A DNA stretch of 64,000 bases, from contig NZ_JAUSKL010000030.1 of assembly GCF_030646925.1 (NCBI RefSeq), forward strand, positions 1 to 64,000, read 5' to 3'. Under the pieces are notes generated by a model. The model searched no databases, was not told the DNA's origin, and was given only the letters and a program-made list of their open reading frames with translations. A program made the position numbers and the translations under genes. The stretch is from Candidatus Binatus sp. (GTDB taxonomy: Bacteria > Desulfobacterota > Binatia > Binatales > Binataceae). This document shows positions 15,956-25,665 of the stretch, piece by piece. Each line of letters starts with the position of its first letter. Within the stretch, counting starts at the first letter, position 1.

Positions 15956-16042
15956 GAGCCTTACCGGAACGTTTCGATATGCGGATTCATCGCGCTCGTC
16001 TCGAGGTTGAATCTAACAAATTCGCGCCTCCCGCGGCGAAGT

Positions 16043-17794
16043 CTAGAGCACCGGAATTATCGGGCAATAGACCGCCCGGAACACACTGCGCCCGCTGAGC
16101 GCCGCGCGAATCAACTGGATCAGCGGATCCGCAAATCGATTGGTCGCGCCCGCGCCGAGTGACGCGCCAATCTTGCCGCTCAACAGCGATTGCAGCAGTC
16201 CCGGACGCTCCGGCAGTTCGATGATACCGACTGGCTGATCGACCGACAGCCGCGCCATCGATTTTGCCGCCGTCATCGCGTCGTCGAAGCCGCCGAGCGA
16301 ATCGACCAGCTTGATCTTGAGCGCCTGCTCGCCGGTCCAGACCCGCCCTTGGGCTACCGCATCGACTTCTTCGGTCTTCATGTGCCGTCCGTCCGCGACG
16401 ATCTTCAGAAAATCCCGGTAGGTATCGCCGAGCATCTGGTCGTGGAACAGTTTCGCCTGTCCGGGGGTGAAATCGGTCCACATGCTGAACATCTCGACGT
16501 TGGCGCCGCGGGTCACGGCGCCAGTGTTGGCGTACAGCTTCTGCACCGCGGGCGAGACGTTGAATTTTCCGCCGACCACGCCGATCGAGCCGGTGATCGT
16601 GCCGGGCTCGGCGAAAATCTTCGCGGCCGGCGCCGACACCCAGTAACCGCCGGATGCGGCGAAACTCGACATACTGACGACCACCGGCTTGGATTTGGCG
16701 GTCAACTCGACTTCGCGCCGAATCAGTTCGGAGGCGATCACCGAGCCGCCCGGCGAGTCCACCCGGAACAGCACGGCGCGGACGTTGTCGTCCTCGCGCG
16801 CGGTCTTGAACGCCTCGGTGAGATCGTCGGAGGTCATCGCGGGCGCGCCCGGACCGGAGAGCGGATTGATCCCGCTATCGCCGCGCTGGATATCGCCTTC
16901 GCCATAGATCACCGCGATCTCGTCGCCCGGGCCCTTAAGCCTGGAGAACATCCCCGGCCGCCGGTAGTTCGCGTACTCGACGATCTTGTGCTCGGCGCCG
17001 CCGCCATGATGCTTCACGCGCTCGGTGAATTGATCGTGGTACTCGATTCGATCGACCAGATGCGCCTTCAGCGAAGCTTGCGCATTGAGAGGCGCCTGAT
17101 CGATCAGCGACTTCACATTCTCGGATGTGAGTTTGCGCTGCGCGACCGTCGCCGCGACGATCTGATCGAACATGCTGCCGACCAGCGCCTCATCCTCGAG
17201 TTTCTGCTCGGCAGTGAAATCCTTGTTGAGGAACATGTTGGCCGCCGACTTGTATTGCCCGAAGGCGGAGAAGTTCGGCACGATTCCGAGCCAGTCGAGC
17301 GTGCCGCGCGCGAACAACTCGCGCACGCCTACGCCGATCAGATTGAGCTCGCCCTGCGGCATCAGCGAGACTTCGTCGGCGGTGCTCGCGACCATGTACG
17401 GCAAATTGCCCGGGTCGGCTTCGCCCGCCGTCTCGATATACGCGCTTGTCCATTTGTTGTTCGCCTTGAAGCCCTTGATTAGCTGCACGATCTCCTGCGC
17501 CTGCGCGAGTTCCATCTCGGGATCGATCACCTCGATCGCGATGCCCACGATGCGCTCGTCCTTGGCGGCGTGATCGATCGCGCTGCGCAGTTCGTTGAGC
17601 GGAGTCTGATGCGGGTTCATCAGGCCGAGCAGTCCGCCGTCGCCGCGCTCGACCACCGGTCCCCTCATGCTGACCAAAAGCACGGAGCCGGGCTGCACGC
17701 GATGCGCGATGTACTCGGAGATCACGACGACCAGAAAAAATGCGAACAGGATGAGCGCTGTTCGTAAAATCCATCTGAAGAATCTTCTCAGCAT
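16043..17794 (-). CDS. sppA: Signal peptide peptidase SppA, 67K type
   Basis: 583 aa from ATG 17794, preceded by AGGGAG. An N-terminal membrane anchor (residues 5-28) is followed by two homologous crotonase-like halves. The general-base Lys is K182 in GQYKSAANMF and the nucleophile Ser is S381 in FAASGGYW, matching the E. coli Lys/Ser dyad split over both halves. It cleaves leftover signal peptides in the inner membrane, with the active site on the periplasmic side. An 18-residue upstream extension to 17848 is possible but has a poor ribosome site. Confidence 0.92.
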   Translation of the reverse strand: MLRRFFRWILRTALILFAFFLVVVISEYIAHRVQPGSVLLVSMRGPVVERGDGGLLGLMNPHQTPLNELRSAIDHAAKDERIVGIAIEVIDPEMELAQAQEIVQLIKGFKANNKWTSAYIETAGEADPGNLPYMVASTADEVSLMPQGELNLIGVGVRELFARGTLDWLGIVPNFSAFGQYKSAANMFLNKDFTAEQKLEDEALVGSMFDQIVAATVAQRKLTSENVKSLIDQAPLNAQASLKAHLVDRIEYHDQFTERVKHHGGGAEHKIVEYANYRRPGMFSRLKGPGDEIAVIYGEGDIQRGDSGINPLSGPGAPAMTSDDLTEAFKTAREDDNVRAVLFRVDSPGGSVIASELIRREVELTAKSKPVVVSMSSFAASGGYWVSAPAAKIFAEPGTITGSIGVVGGKFNVSPAVQKLYANTGAVTRGANVEMFSMWTDFTPGQAKLFHDQMLGDTYRDFLKIVADGRHMKTEEVDAVAQGRVWTGEQALKIKLVDSLGGFDDAMTAAKSMARLSVDQPVGIIELPERPGLLQSLLSGKIGASLGAGATNRFADPLIQLIRAALSGRSVFRAVYCPIIPVL

Positions 17795-17918
17795 TCGGGG
17801 CTCCCTTTGGCGATCGATTTTCGCGCGCGCGGGCGTCGCGGCTAACAATAGCCAGCCAACTATACCCGATCGGATGTAACCAGTGCTCGGCGACCTGCGA
17901 TCAGCGCGTCGGCGCAGC

Positions 17919-18548
17919 TTATCTCATGTTGCGAGTCTTCTGATTCGCGTCGCGCGCGAGACATTTTTCCAGCCAGCGCCGCAGCGCCGGCGTCGATGCC
18001 AGCCCGACGCTCATGAGCATCGCGAGATTCAGGATCGATGCGACGTTGAGATCGGCGATCGTAAAGTCATTGCCGAGGATGTATTCGCGTCCCTGCAGAT
18101 GATCGTCGAGCACCTTGAACGGCGCCTTCAATGCCTCGGCAGCCGCAATCGCGGCGTTTTCGTCGCGCAACTCGGGCGCGAAGAAAATCCGATGCATCAA
18201 GAGCGTGCCCAGATGCGGCTCGACTTCGCACATCCCCCAGAAACTCCACTGGTAGGTCGCCGCGCGATCCTCGATCGACTTAGGCCACCGCGATCCCTGT
18301 CCGTACTTCTCTGCGAGATAGAGATTGATCGCCATCGATTCCGAAAAAATCTGGCCGTCGTCGTCGAGCGCCGGGATGTGTCCGTTGGGATTAATTTTCA
18401 GAAAGTCGGGCTGACGAGTCGGACTGGCGGGCGTGACCGGATATCCCGGAAATGAAACCGGGATATGCTCGTACTTGAGATTCAATTCCTCCAGCGCCCA
18501 CAGGCATCGCGCCGCACGCGACATCGAGGTGCCATACAACTTGATCAT
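17919..18548 (-). CDS. Glutathione S-transferase family protein
   Basis: 209 aa with the thioredoxin-like N-terminal domain (MIKLYGTSMSRAARCLWALE; Ser9 is the probable glutathione-activating residue) and an all-helical C-terminal domain. The QPDFLKINPNGHIPALDDDG and FSESMAINLYLAEKYG blocks contain the cis-Pro and the E-S glutathione site. A closely similar paralogue is at 34822-35430. Target electrophile unknown. Confidence 0.9.
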   Translation of the reverse strand: MIKLYGTSMSRAARCLWALEELNLKYEHIPVSFPGYPVTPASPTRQPDFLKINPNGHIPALDDDGQIFSESMAINLYLAEKYGQGSRWPKSIEDRAATYQWSFWGMCEVEPHLGTLLMHRIFFAPELRDENAAIAAAEALKAPFKVLDDHLQGREYILGNDFTIADLNVASILNLAMLMSVGLASTPALRRWLEKCLARDANQKTRNMR

Positions 18549-18575
18549 GCAAGCTACCTCCGGTTCATGTGCACA

Positions 18576-20456
18576 CTACGGCGAGCTGCCGAGCGGCACG
18601 CGCGCGACCGACGAGCTATCAAGATACGGTTCGTCGCCGATCCAGGTCACGCGGATGCTCGCGACGGCCTTGACGCCCTGCAGTTCGAGGCTGGTCGTCA
18701 TCGTCTGTGTATGCGCGCCGCCCGCGGAACGCTGCCCGTCCACCAGCGCCTCGGTCATCACGCGCCCGGTGGGAATCACGCCGCCCGGACCGACGTTCGG
18801 CAGCGTGCCGAGTATCCGCGTGATCGTCGGCGCGACGTCGATATTCGAAGTCGGATTCAAGTCCACGTAGCCGCGGCGGAAGTCCGGTCCGGTCGCCGCG
18901 CAAAAATTGTGAATCTCGCGCTCGCCCGCAGAACCGTGCATGCCCATGCCCGTGGTGAATTTGTCGTTGTCGCCGACGTCGGCGTACATCAGGCCCTTAA
19001 CCGGATGAATCAGTTCCTTAGAACGGTTCGGCGACGACATCTGGCCGGATTTGCCGAGCGCGAAGCCCGGATGTGCCGGGCCGGTGTAGTCGCGATTGTC
19101 GATATCGGGCAGCTCGCCGAACGAGATCACCAGATCGGGCGAGCGCTCCGAATTGTAAAGGCCGATGATTGACTGGCTGAACGTGCCATCGATCCAGCCG
19201 AGGAACGGCCGCGCGGGATTGCGGGCGCGCCGCTTGCGCGGAGTATCGGCGGCGGGTTGCGCGAGGTCGCGCGAGAAGATCGGACCGCACCATTCCTGCG
19301 CTTCAGCGAAGTTCACGATTTTCTGCAGGATCGCGCGGCGCTGCTCACGCGTCGGAAACTCGCTGGGCGAGAGATAGATGAGGTCGGCGCCGCCATTCGG
19401 CGCGACGGTAATCTCGGGACTGTCGAGCGCTCTCTTGACGCCCGCAGATACCAGCAGCTCGGACAGCACCAATCGATATTTGACGGTCGCGAAGCCGTGA
19501 TCCGACACGACGATCAGATCGGTTTTATCCGCGATGCCGCCGGAATCTATCGCGGTGCGAATCTTCAGCAGATTGCTGTCGGCGAGGTTGAGCGCCTCCT
19601 CCGCCGGCAACGTCCCGAGGCCAGCGGCGTGCTGCGTTACATCGGGATTGTGCTGCCACAAAACGATCAGCGCGGGACGGCCCGCCTCGGCCGCGCGCCT
19701 GGCCGCGGGAATCGCCTTCTCGACCACCAGCCGCGTGAAATACAAATCGCGCTGATCGTCAAGGACGCCGGCCCTCGAACGCGCCGGCATCGCAGCCTGA
19801 ATCTTCTCCGCCTCGGCGGCCGGCTCGACCACGTCGTCCGAGACGAACAGGTAGTCCGCGTGCGCCTGCCCGAGCGAATCCTTGCCGTTGGCGACGCCAT
19901 GAACGCGATCGTCGAACAAGATCGTCGGACCCTGCTTGCCGATGATCGCGAGATAGCCGCCCTCGCGCTCGACCTCCTGCGCGCCGGTATCCAGTCCGAG
20001 CAGCCGTCCCGCGAACCCGGTCGGCTCGTTCAAATCGATGAGCGTCTTGGTATTCTCGACGAACACCATGCGGCCGGCCGGATCGGTCGCGATCGCCGGC
20101 GAAGTCGTGCCCTGCACGCCGGCCGGCGGCTTCAGAAAAACCACGTTGCCGGCGAGACCGTTGACGCCGGGCGACGCGCCAGTCGCGAGCGCGGCCCCGT
20201 TGACCATCGTGAGCGTCGGAAACAGCGAATGATGGCGATCGAAACGCACGCCCTCGCGCATCATGCGGTAAAGATTCGGCGTATCGCGCTGCGTGACGAG
20301 GTCGGGCCGCAGGCCGTCCAACACCATCAGGATGACGATTCGTCCGCGTCCATGAACGTTCGCGGCTGGATGAAGACGATCCTCCGCTCGCGACGCCGGC
20401 GGCGCGAACATCGCCAGCGCCACGATCACAATCGCGATTCTGCGGATGAATTTCAT
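18576..20456 (-). CDS. Secreted alkaline-phosphatase-superfamily phosphodiesterase
   Basis: 626 aa from ATG 20456 with a clear signal peptide (FIRRIAIVIVALAMFAPPASRA). Metal and catalytic positions of the nucleotide pyrophosphatase/phosphodiesterase clan are visible: MVLDGLRPD, the nucleophile Thr in FPTLTMVNG, the D-x3-H of NPDVTQH, and VVSDHGFATV. It should hydrolyse a phosphodiester or phosphonate in the periplasm. The frame can extend to ATG 20510, but that would bury the signal peptide. The 3' end stops 28 nt before the GST start. Confidence 0.85.
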   Translation of the reverse strand: MKFIRRIAIVIVALAMFAPPASRAEDRLHPAANVHGRGRIVILMVLDGLRPDLVTQRDTPNLYRMMREGVRFDRHHSLFPTLTMVNGAALATGASPGVNGLAGNVVFLKPPAGVQGTTSPAIATDPAGRMVFVENTKTLIDLNEPTGFAGRLLGLDTGAQEVEREGGYLAIIGKQGPTILFDDRVHGVANGKDSLGQAHADYLFVSDDVVEPAAEAEKIQAAMPARSRAGVLDDQRDLYFTRLVVEKAIPAARRAAEAGRPALIVLWQHNPDVTQHAAGLGTLPAEEALNLADSNLLKIRTAIDSGGIADKTDLIVVSDHGFATVKYRLVLSELLVSAGVKRALDSPEITVAPNGGADLIYLSPSEFPTREQRRAILQKIVNFAEAQEWCGPIFSRDLAQPAADTPRKRRARNPARPFLGWIDGTFSQSIIGLYNSERSPDLVISFGELPDIDNRDYTGPAHPGFALGKSGQMSSPNRSKELIHPVKGLMYADVGDNDKFTTGMGMHGSAGEREIHNFCAATGPDFRRGYVDLNPTSNIDVAPTITRILGTLPNVGPGGVIPTGRVMTEALVDGQRSAGGAHTQTMTTSLELQGVKAVASIRVTWIGDEPYLDSSSVARVPLGSSP

Positions 20457-20546
20457 CGGCGGTTTTTCGGCGCAGGCGCGGCGAGAATCGATAATGCCGC
20501 CGAATTTCATCTACTCGCGCTCAATCACAGCCCAGCTAATTTCGGG

Positions 20547-21746
20547 CTAACTCGAGAGTTTCGCGACCGCGCGCTCGATTCGATCGAACCCCTCGTTCAG
20601 ATTTTCGATCGAGGTCGCATACGAAATCCTCACGTGATCGGGCGCGCCAAAATCGTTACCGCCGACCAGCGAGACGTGCGCCTGGTCGAGCAGATAGGCC
20701 GCCAGCGAATCGCCGTCGGTGATTTTCGCGCCGTTGTGCGACGTGCCGAGCAGGCCCGATACGTTGGGAAAAACATAGAACGCGCCCTGCGGCACGGTCG
20801 GCAGCGCGAACCCCGGGATTCGCCGGACGCGCTCGACGACCAGCGCATTGCGCGCGCGAAACGCCTCGAGCATCGGCGCGAGCTCGTCCTGCGGACCGGT
20901 CAGCGCCTCGATCGCCGCGGCCTGCGTCACTGAACTCGGATTGCCGCTGTTCTGGCTCTGCAAGCGTCCCGCCGCCGCGATAACTTCCTGCGGGCCCGCC
21001 GCGAATCCGATTCGCCATCCGGTCATCGCGTAGGTTTTCGACAGCGAGTTGAACACGATTCCGCGCGGCTTCAGTTGCGGCTCGATATCAAAAAGATGCG
21101 GTATCGTTCCCTCATACACGATGTGCTCGTAAACGTCGTCCGACATCACCCAGATGTCAGCATCGAGCAGCACCTTCGCGATCGCCGAGAGTTGCTCCGC
21201 GCCGTACACCGCGCCGGTTGGATTCGACGGCGAGTTGAGCATGATTCCGCGCGTGCGCGGCGTGATCGCGCGCCGCAGCGCGTCGGGCTCGAGGATGAAG
21301 CCCGATTCCTCGGAGCACGGCAGGAACTTCGGCTCGGCGCCCGACAGCGAAACCATCGCGGCGAAGCTGACCCACGCGGGCGTCGGGATGATGACCTCGT
21401 CGCCTTCGTCGAACAGCGCCGCGATCACGTTGGCCTCGGACTGCTTCGCGCCGGCCGACGCGATTATTTCGTTCAGCTCGTAGTCGAGTTGATTGTCGCG
21501 CTTCAGCTTCTGCTGGATCGCTTTTTTCAGCGCGGAGGTGCCGCCGACCGGCGTGTACTTGGTCTGGCCGCCCGCGATTGCTTTGCGCGCCGCATCCTTG
21601 ATTCGCTCAGGCGTGTCGAAGTCCGGCTCGCCCGCCGCGAGCGGGACGACGTCGATTCCCGCGAGCCTCATTTCGGTGGCGCGCGCATCCGCCGCCATCG
21701 TGGCCGAGGTTTTTATCGCGGCAATTCTCCGGTTCAACTTGAGCAT
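20547..21746 (-). CDS. aspC: Class I pyridoxal-phosphate aminotransferase (aspartate type)
   Basis: 399 aa. The PLP lysine is K237 in NSLSKTYAMTGWRIGF; NSPSNPTGAVY (residues 171-181), MSDDVYEHIVYEG and the C-terminal VRISYATSIENLNEGF Arg segment are typical of the aspartate/prephenate aminotransferase Ib subgroup. It interconverts aspartate and oxaloacetate and may also use prephenate. It is monocistronic between the phosphodiesterase and coaD. Confidence 0.9.
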   Translation of the reverse strand: MLKLNRRIAAIKTSATMAADARATEMRLAGIDVVPLAAGEPDFDTPERIKDAARKAIAGGQTKYTPVGGTSALKKAIQQKLKRDNQLDYELNEIIASAGAKQSEANVIAALFDEGDEVIIPTPAWVSFAAMVSLSGAEPKFLPCSEESGFILEPDALRRAITPRTRGIMLNSPSNPTGAVYGAEQLSAIAKVLLDADIWVMSDDVYEHIVYEGTIPHLFDIEPQLKPRGIVFNSLSKTYAMTGWRIGFAAGPQEVIAAAGRLQSQNSGNPSSVTQAAAIEALTGPQDELAPMLEAFRARNALVVERVRRIPGFALPTVPQGAFYVFPNVSGLLGTSHNGAKITDGDSLAAYLLDQAHVSLVGGNDFGAPDHVRISYATSIENLNEGFDRIERAVAKLSS

Positions 21747-21862
21747 CCTTTATTCTCGATTGAGAGTGCGCGCGCCGCGAATGGCGCGTCGCTCGCCGAG
21801 ATTGTACCGTTAGCGCGGAGCTGAAAACACCGCACCCTCGAATGCGCGCGAAGCGCCGCCGC

Positions 21863-22378
21863 TCAACTCAGCTTTAGTTTCGAGCGCAGCCGGGTCATCA
21901 CCAGCTCGGGCACCAGTTCCGGCACCCGTTTGCCGTAGCTCGCGACTTCCTTGATCAGCCGCGACGCGGTGAAGAACAGCTTGGGATCGGAGAACATGAA
22001 GACGGTCTCGATATTCGGCGCCATCTTCTTGTTCATCTGAGTCATTTCCATTTCGTAATCGAAGTCGGTCACCGAGCGCAGCGAACGCAGCAGCACCTTC
22101 GCGCCGATTCGCTCCGCATAATCGACCGAGAGTCCGCTGAATTTGTCCACCCGCGCGCGCGGCTCGAGGTCGTGGATCACTTCGCGAATTATCTCGACGC
22201 GTTCGTCGGCCGAGAACAGCGCCGTATCCTTGTGCGGATTGTAGGTGACGGCGACGATCACCTCGTCGAACACCAGCACGCTGCGCCGAATCACGTCGAT
22301 ATGCCCGTTGTGAATCGGATCGAAGCTGCCGGGATAGACCGCAATCAACGGCGCGCGCTCTTTTGTTCTGTTCGCCAT
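21863..22378 (-). CDS. coaD: Phosphopantetheine adenylyltransferase
   Basis: 171 aa. Penultimate step of CoA synthesis (4'-phosphopantetheine + ATP to dephospho-CoA). The nucleotidyltransferase motif YPGSFDPIHNGH and the RSLRSVTDFDYEMEMTQMNK block are diagnostic. ATG 22378 gives MANRTKER..; an ATG at 22399 that overlaps the rsmD stop by 8 nt is an equally possible start. It is coupled to rsmD, the common rsmD-coaD order. Confidence 0.93.
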   Translation of the reverse strand: MANRTKERAPLIAVYPGSFDPIHNGHIDVIRRSVLVFDEVIVAVTYNPHKDTALFSADERVEIIREVIHDLEPRARVDKFSGLSVDYAERIGAKVLLRSLRSVTDFDYEMEMTQMNKKMAPNIETVFMFSDPKLFFTASRLIKEVASYGKRVPELVPELVMTRLRSKLKLS

Positions 22379-22391
22379 AACGTTCAGACCG

Positions 22392-22976
22392 TCACCCATT
22401 ATTTATCGGCATTGTCGCGTTTCGTCGATACAAGGCGATCCGATGGTCGCCGATAGTTGCCACGTAGATGCGCTCATGGCCGGCCGGCGCGGGCGGCGCT
22501 TCTGGTGCGCGCTTCGATTGCTCCACCACTACCATTCCGCCCGGCGCGACCAGGTCGAACTGCGCGAGCATCCGCATCACGTCGTTGCTCATGTCGTCCT
22601 TGAACGGCGCATCGACGAACACCAGATCGAACGCATTGTGCGCGGCGTCGAGTTCCGCGAGCGCGCGATGAACGTCGGTCGTCATCAATCGCGCACGATC
22701 GGCGATCTCCAACTGCGCGAGGTTGTCGCGAATCACCGCCGCAGAGTCGCGCGAAGAATCGACGAAAGTCGCATGCGCCGCGCCGCGCGAAATCGCCTCG
22801 ATACCGAGCGAGCCGCTGCCCGCGAAAATATCGAGCACACGCGCGCCCGCAAAATCCATCCGGACTGCCAGCCGCGAGAAGATCGATTCGCGTGCGCGCG
22901 CCGAGGTCGGCCGCGTTCGCAAACCGCGCGGCGCCTTGAGCCGCCGTCCGTGCGCATTTCCCGCAATTACCCTCAT
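22392..22976 (-). CDS. rsmD: 16S rRNA (guanine966-N2)-methyltransferase
   Basis: 194 aa from ATG 22976 (MRVIAGNAHGRRL, the family N-terminus). SAM loop VLDIFAGSGSLGIEAISRGA is intact, as is the RPTSARARESIFSRL entry. The catalytic motif IV, usually (N/D)PPY/F, reads DAPF here, with Ala in place of the first Pro. It methylates G966 in 16S rRNA. It lies upstream of coaD on the same transcript. Confidence 0.88.
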   Translation of the reverse strand: MRVIAGNAHGRRLKAPRGLRTRPTSARARESIFSRLAVRMDFAGARVLDIFAGSGSLGIEAISRGAAHATFVDSSRDSAAVIRDNLAQLEIADRARLMTTDVHRALAELDAAHNAFDLVFVDAPFKDDMSNDVMRMLAQFDLVAPGGMVVVEQSKRAPEAPPAPAGHERIYVATIGDHRIALYRRNATMPINNG

Positions 22977-23191
22977 CGCCAGCCGAATTTTTCGCGCGCC
23001 CTCTTGCCTCAAGGTCGCGGACGATAGATAACCCGTTCTGACTGGACCCGCAAGTTCACTGTCGAAATTCCGGCGAGTCTGCGGGGCTCTGGCGGAGTCG
23101 CGGAATTTCGGCTACCTAACATTGGATTCTCGAACTCGTAAAATTTAGGGGTTGCACAAAATCTCGCTGTAAGGTCGGGTAATAATTCGCC

Positions 23192-23689
23192 ATGTCGTCT
23201 CCTGAATTCAAGTTCTCCGACGCCGCACTGCAGGAGTATCGCGACATTCTCGGCCATTATCCGACTCGCCAGGCGGCCCTGCTGCCGACGCTATGGATTG
23301 CGCAGCGTGAATTCGGATGGCTCCCCGACGCTGTGCAGGATTACGTCGCCTCGCTGATGGAATTGCCGCCGGCGCACGTCCGCGCCGTCGTATCATTCTA
23401 TACGATGTTCCATCGCAAGCCCGTCGGCCGCTTTCTCCTCGACGTATGCACCAATCTGTCGTGCCGGCTGCGGGGCGCCGACCAGATCGTCGATTGCCTC
23501 AGCCGCAAGCTGGGCGTTCGCCTCGGCGAGACCACTCCCGACGGAAAATTCACGCTGGCGTCGGTCGAATGCCTCGCGTCCTGCGGCACCGCGCCGATGC
23601 TCCAGCTTAACCAGGCCGAGTTCTACGAGAATCTCACCGAGGCGAGCACCCTGAAACTCATCGACGAGCTGGCTTCCCGTGACGTTTGA
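23192..23689 (+). CDS. nuoE: NADH-quinone oxidoreductase subunit E
   Basis: 165 aa. The [2Fe-2S] thioredoxin-like subunit of the complex I NADH-input module. Cluster ligands C86, C91, C127 and C131 are all present in the usual VCTNLSC and ECLASC contexts. It begins a nuo operon but is followed at once by nuoH instead of nuoF, so the gene order is rearranged. No strong ribosome site is visible before the ATG. Its last 11 nt overlap the nuoH start. Confidence 0.93.
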   Translation: MSSPEFKFSDAALQEYRDILGHYPTRQAALLPTLWIAQREFGWLPDAVQDYVASLMELPPAHVRAVVSFYTMFHRKPVGRFLLDVCTNLSCRLRGADQIVDCLSRKLGVRLGETTPDGKFTLASVECLASCGTAPMLQLNQAEFYENLTEASTLKLIDELASRDV

Positions 23690-24794
23690 CCTGATTGCCT
23701 CAGCTATCAAGGCAGTCCTGATGATCCTCATCGGGTTGAACCTGTCTATTTTCCTGCTCTATTTCGAGCGCAAGGGCAGCGCCCTGATCCAGAATCGCAT
23801 CGGATCGAATCGCGTGACCGTCACCGGCATCGGCAAGCGCCTCGGGATGCCCAATCTCGGCATCATCAATACGCTCGTCGCCGATCCGCTGAAGCTGTTC
23901 ACCAAGGAAGATTTCGTGCCCGCCGGCGCCGACAAATTTCTGCACACGCTCGCGCCATTCCTCGCGTTGTTCCCGGTGATGATCACGTTCGTCGTGATTC
24001 CGTTCGGCGACTCGATCACAATCGCGGGGCATCGCGTCGGTCTCGAGGCCGCCAATCTCGATTCTGGCGCGCTCTATCTGCTCGCGACGATCGGACTTGG
24101 CGTGTACGGCGTCGTGCTCGCCGGATGGTCGTCGAACAATCGATGGTCGCTGCTCGGCGGTATTCGCGCCACGGCGCAGATGATCTCGTATGAACTCGCG
24201 ATGGGTCTCGCGATCGTCTCGGTGATCATGACCTTCGGCACGCTGAATCTGCAGGAAATCGTGCGCGGACAGGGCGGCAGTTGGTTCGGCATCATCCCGC
24301 GATGGGGCCTCTTCACGCAGCCGCTCGCGTTCATAATTTTTCTGGTCGCGGGCGTCGCGGAATCCAAGCGCGTGCCGTTCGATTTGCCCGAAAGCGAATC
24401 GGAACTCATCCTCGGCTACTTCACCGAATATTCCGGCGGCAAGCAGGCCGTCTTCATGCTCACCGATCTCGCCGAGCAGGCGCTGGTCGCGATGCTGCTG
24501 ACGACGTTTTTTCTCGGCGGATGGCAGGTGCCGTGGCTGATGCCCGACGGCTTTCATCTGCCCGGCGGCGCACTCCTCGCGGTCCCGGCGCTGCTCGTCT
24601 CGATCCTCGGCGTGCTCGCGTTCATGGTCAAAGTCGTCGCGCTCTGCATCTTTCTCGGCATGGTGCGATGGACCCTGCCGCGCTTCCGCTACGACCAACT
24701 GATGCGCCTCGGCTGGAAGGGCCTCGTCCCGCTCGGGTTGCTCAACGTGCTGGTCACCGCATTCGTGATCGTCGCGACCGGGAGCGTCCAGTGA
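23679..24794 (+). CDS. nuoH: NADH-quinone oxidoreductase subunit H
   Basis: 371 aa membrane protein with a GTG start inside the end of nuoE. This subunit forms the quinone tunnel of complex I. Conserved segments include IQNRIGSNRV, FTKEDFVPAGADK, and the acidic loop VPFDLPESESELILGYFTEYSG that connects quinone binding to proton pumping. Its stop overlaps the nuoJ ATG by one base (ATGA-like junction), so translation is coupled. Confidence 0.95.
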   Translation: MTFDLIASAIKAVLMILIGLNLSIFLLYFERKGSALIQNRIGSNRVTVTGIGKRLGMPNLGIINTLVADPLKLFTKEDFVPAGADKFLHTLAPFLALFPVMITFVVIPFGDSITIAGHRVGLEAANLDSGALYLLATIGLGVYGVVLAGWSSNNRWSLLGGIRATAQMISYELAMGLAIVSVIMTFGTLNLQEIVRGQGGSWFGIIPRWGLFTQPLAFIIFLVAGVAESKRVPFDLPESESELILGYFTEYSGGKQAVFMLTDLAEQALVAMLLTTFFLGGWQVPWLMPDGFHLPGGALLAVPALLVSILGVLAFMVKVVALCIFLGMVRWTLPRFRYDQLMRLGWKGLVPLGLLNVLVTAFVIVATGSVQ

Positions 24795-25348
24795 TGCCAC
24801 CGTTTCTCTACATATTCCTCGGTGCGCTCGCGATCGTGTCGGCGCTCGGCGTCGTTATCCAGCGCAACCCGATCCATTCGCTATTGTCACTGATCGGCAC
24901 GCTGCTGACAGTCGCGCTGCTCTTCATCGCCGAAGATGCGGTCGTTGTCGGCCTGCTGCAAATCATCGTGTACGCAGGCGCTATCATGGTGCTGTTTCTG
25001 TTCGTCATCTGGCTCCTGAATCTGCAAACCGAATCGAGACCGACCGGCCATCTGTTTTTGAAATTCATCGGATGGCTCGGCGCGGCCGCGCTCGCGACCG
25101 AACTATTTTTCATCCTCGCGCCGCCGCATCTGCAGGTGCAGTTCGCGGGCGCACCTGCGGGCTACGGATCGATGGAGAGCCTCGCGCAGAAGCTCTTCAC
25201 CGATTACCTGGTCGCCTTCGAGGTGACGTCATTCCTGCTGCTCGCCGCGATCGTCGGCGCGGTTGCGCTCGCGCGCCGCCTTCCCGCACCGGCCGCCGAC
25301 GCAGTCTCCGCTGCCGAGTCAGTTCCCGCGATGGAGCAGATGCGATGA
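24794..25348 (+). CDS. nuoJ: NADH-quinone oxidoreductase subunit J
   Basis: 184 aa, five membrane segments. The third helix with the family pattern LLQIIVYAGAIMVLFLFVIWL (residues about 54-74) carries the pi-bulge region of NuoJ. ATG 24794 overlaps the nuoH TGA; a long in-frame extension to 24281 is not real. It ends in an ATGA overlap with nuoK. Confidence 0.93.
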   Translation: MPPFLYIFLGALAIVSALGVVIQRNPIHSLLSLIGTLLTVALLFIAEDAVVVGLLQIIVYAGAIMVLFLFVIWLLNLQTESRPTGHLFLKFIGWLGAAALATELFFILAPPHLQVQFAGAPAGYGSMESLAQKLFTDYLVAFEVTSFLLLAAIVGAVALARRLPAPAADAVSAAESVPAMEQMR

Positions 25349-25647
25349 TTCCGCTGACCTACATGATGTCGCTCAGCGCGATCCTATTTTCGATCGGCGT
25401 CGCCGGCGTGATCATCCGCCGCAACATCCTCGTGATGTTCATGTCGATCGAGTTGATGCTCAATGCAGTCAACCTCGCGTTCATCTCGCTCGGCAGCCGG
25501 CTTGGCTCGATGGACGGGCAGGTGATCGTGTTCTTCGTGATGACCGTCGCGGCGGCCGAAGCCGCTGTCGGCCTCGGCATCATACTTTCGATTTTCCGCA
25601 GTCGCGGAACCATCCACGCCGACGAAATGACCCTGATGAGATGGTGA
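25345..25647 (+). CDS. nuoK: NADH-quinone oxidoreductase subunit K
   Basis: 100 aa, exactly the normal length, three membrane helices. Both buried glutamates of the proton path are present: one in SIELMLNAVNLAF and one in AAAEAAVGLGI. It overlaps nuoJ by 4 nt. Confidence 0.95.
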   Translation: MIPLTYMMSLSAILFSIGVAGVIIRRNILVMFMSIELMLNAVNLAFISLGSRLGSMDGQVIVFFVMTVAAAEAAVGLGIILSIFRSRGTIHADEMTLMRW

Positions 25648-25665
25648 CCAAATGACTTTGACGAG

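Noticed and set aside
19257-20933. 558-aa plus-strand frame opposite the phosphodiesterase and aminotransferase
   Set aside because: Antisense shadow spanning two real genes; Arg/Asp-rich without motif.
23140-23185. TTGCAC and TAATAAT boxes before nuoE as a promoter
   Set aside because: The spacing is 22-23 bp, outside the usual range, so the pairing is not convincing.
24281-24793. Long extension of nuoJ
   Set aside because: It is an alternate frame of nuoH; ATG 24794 overlaps the nuoH stop as expected.
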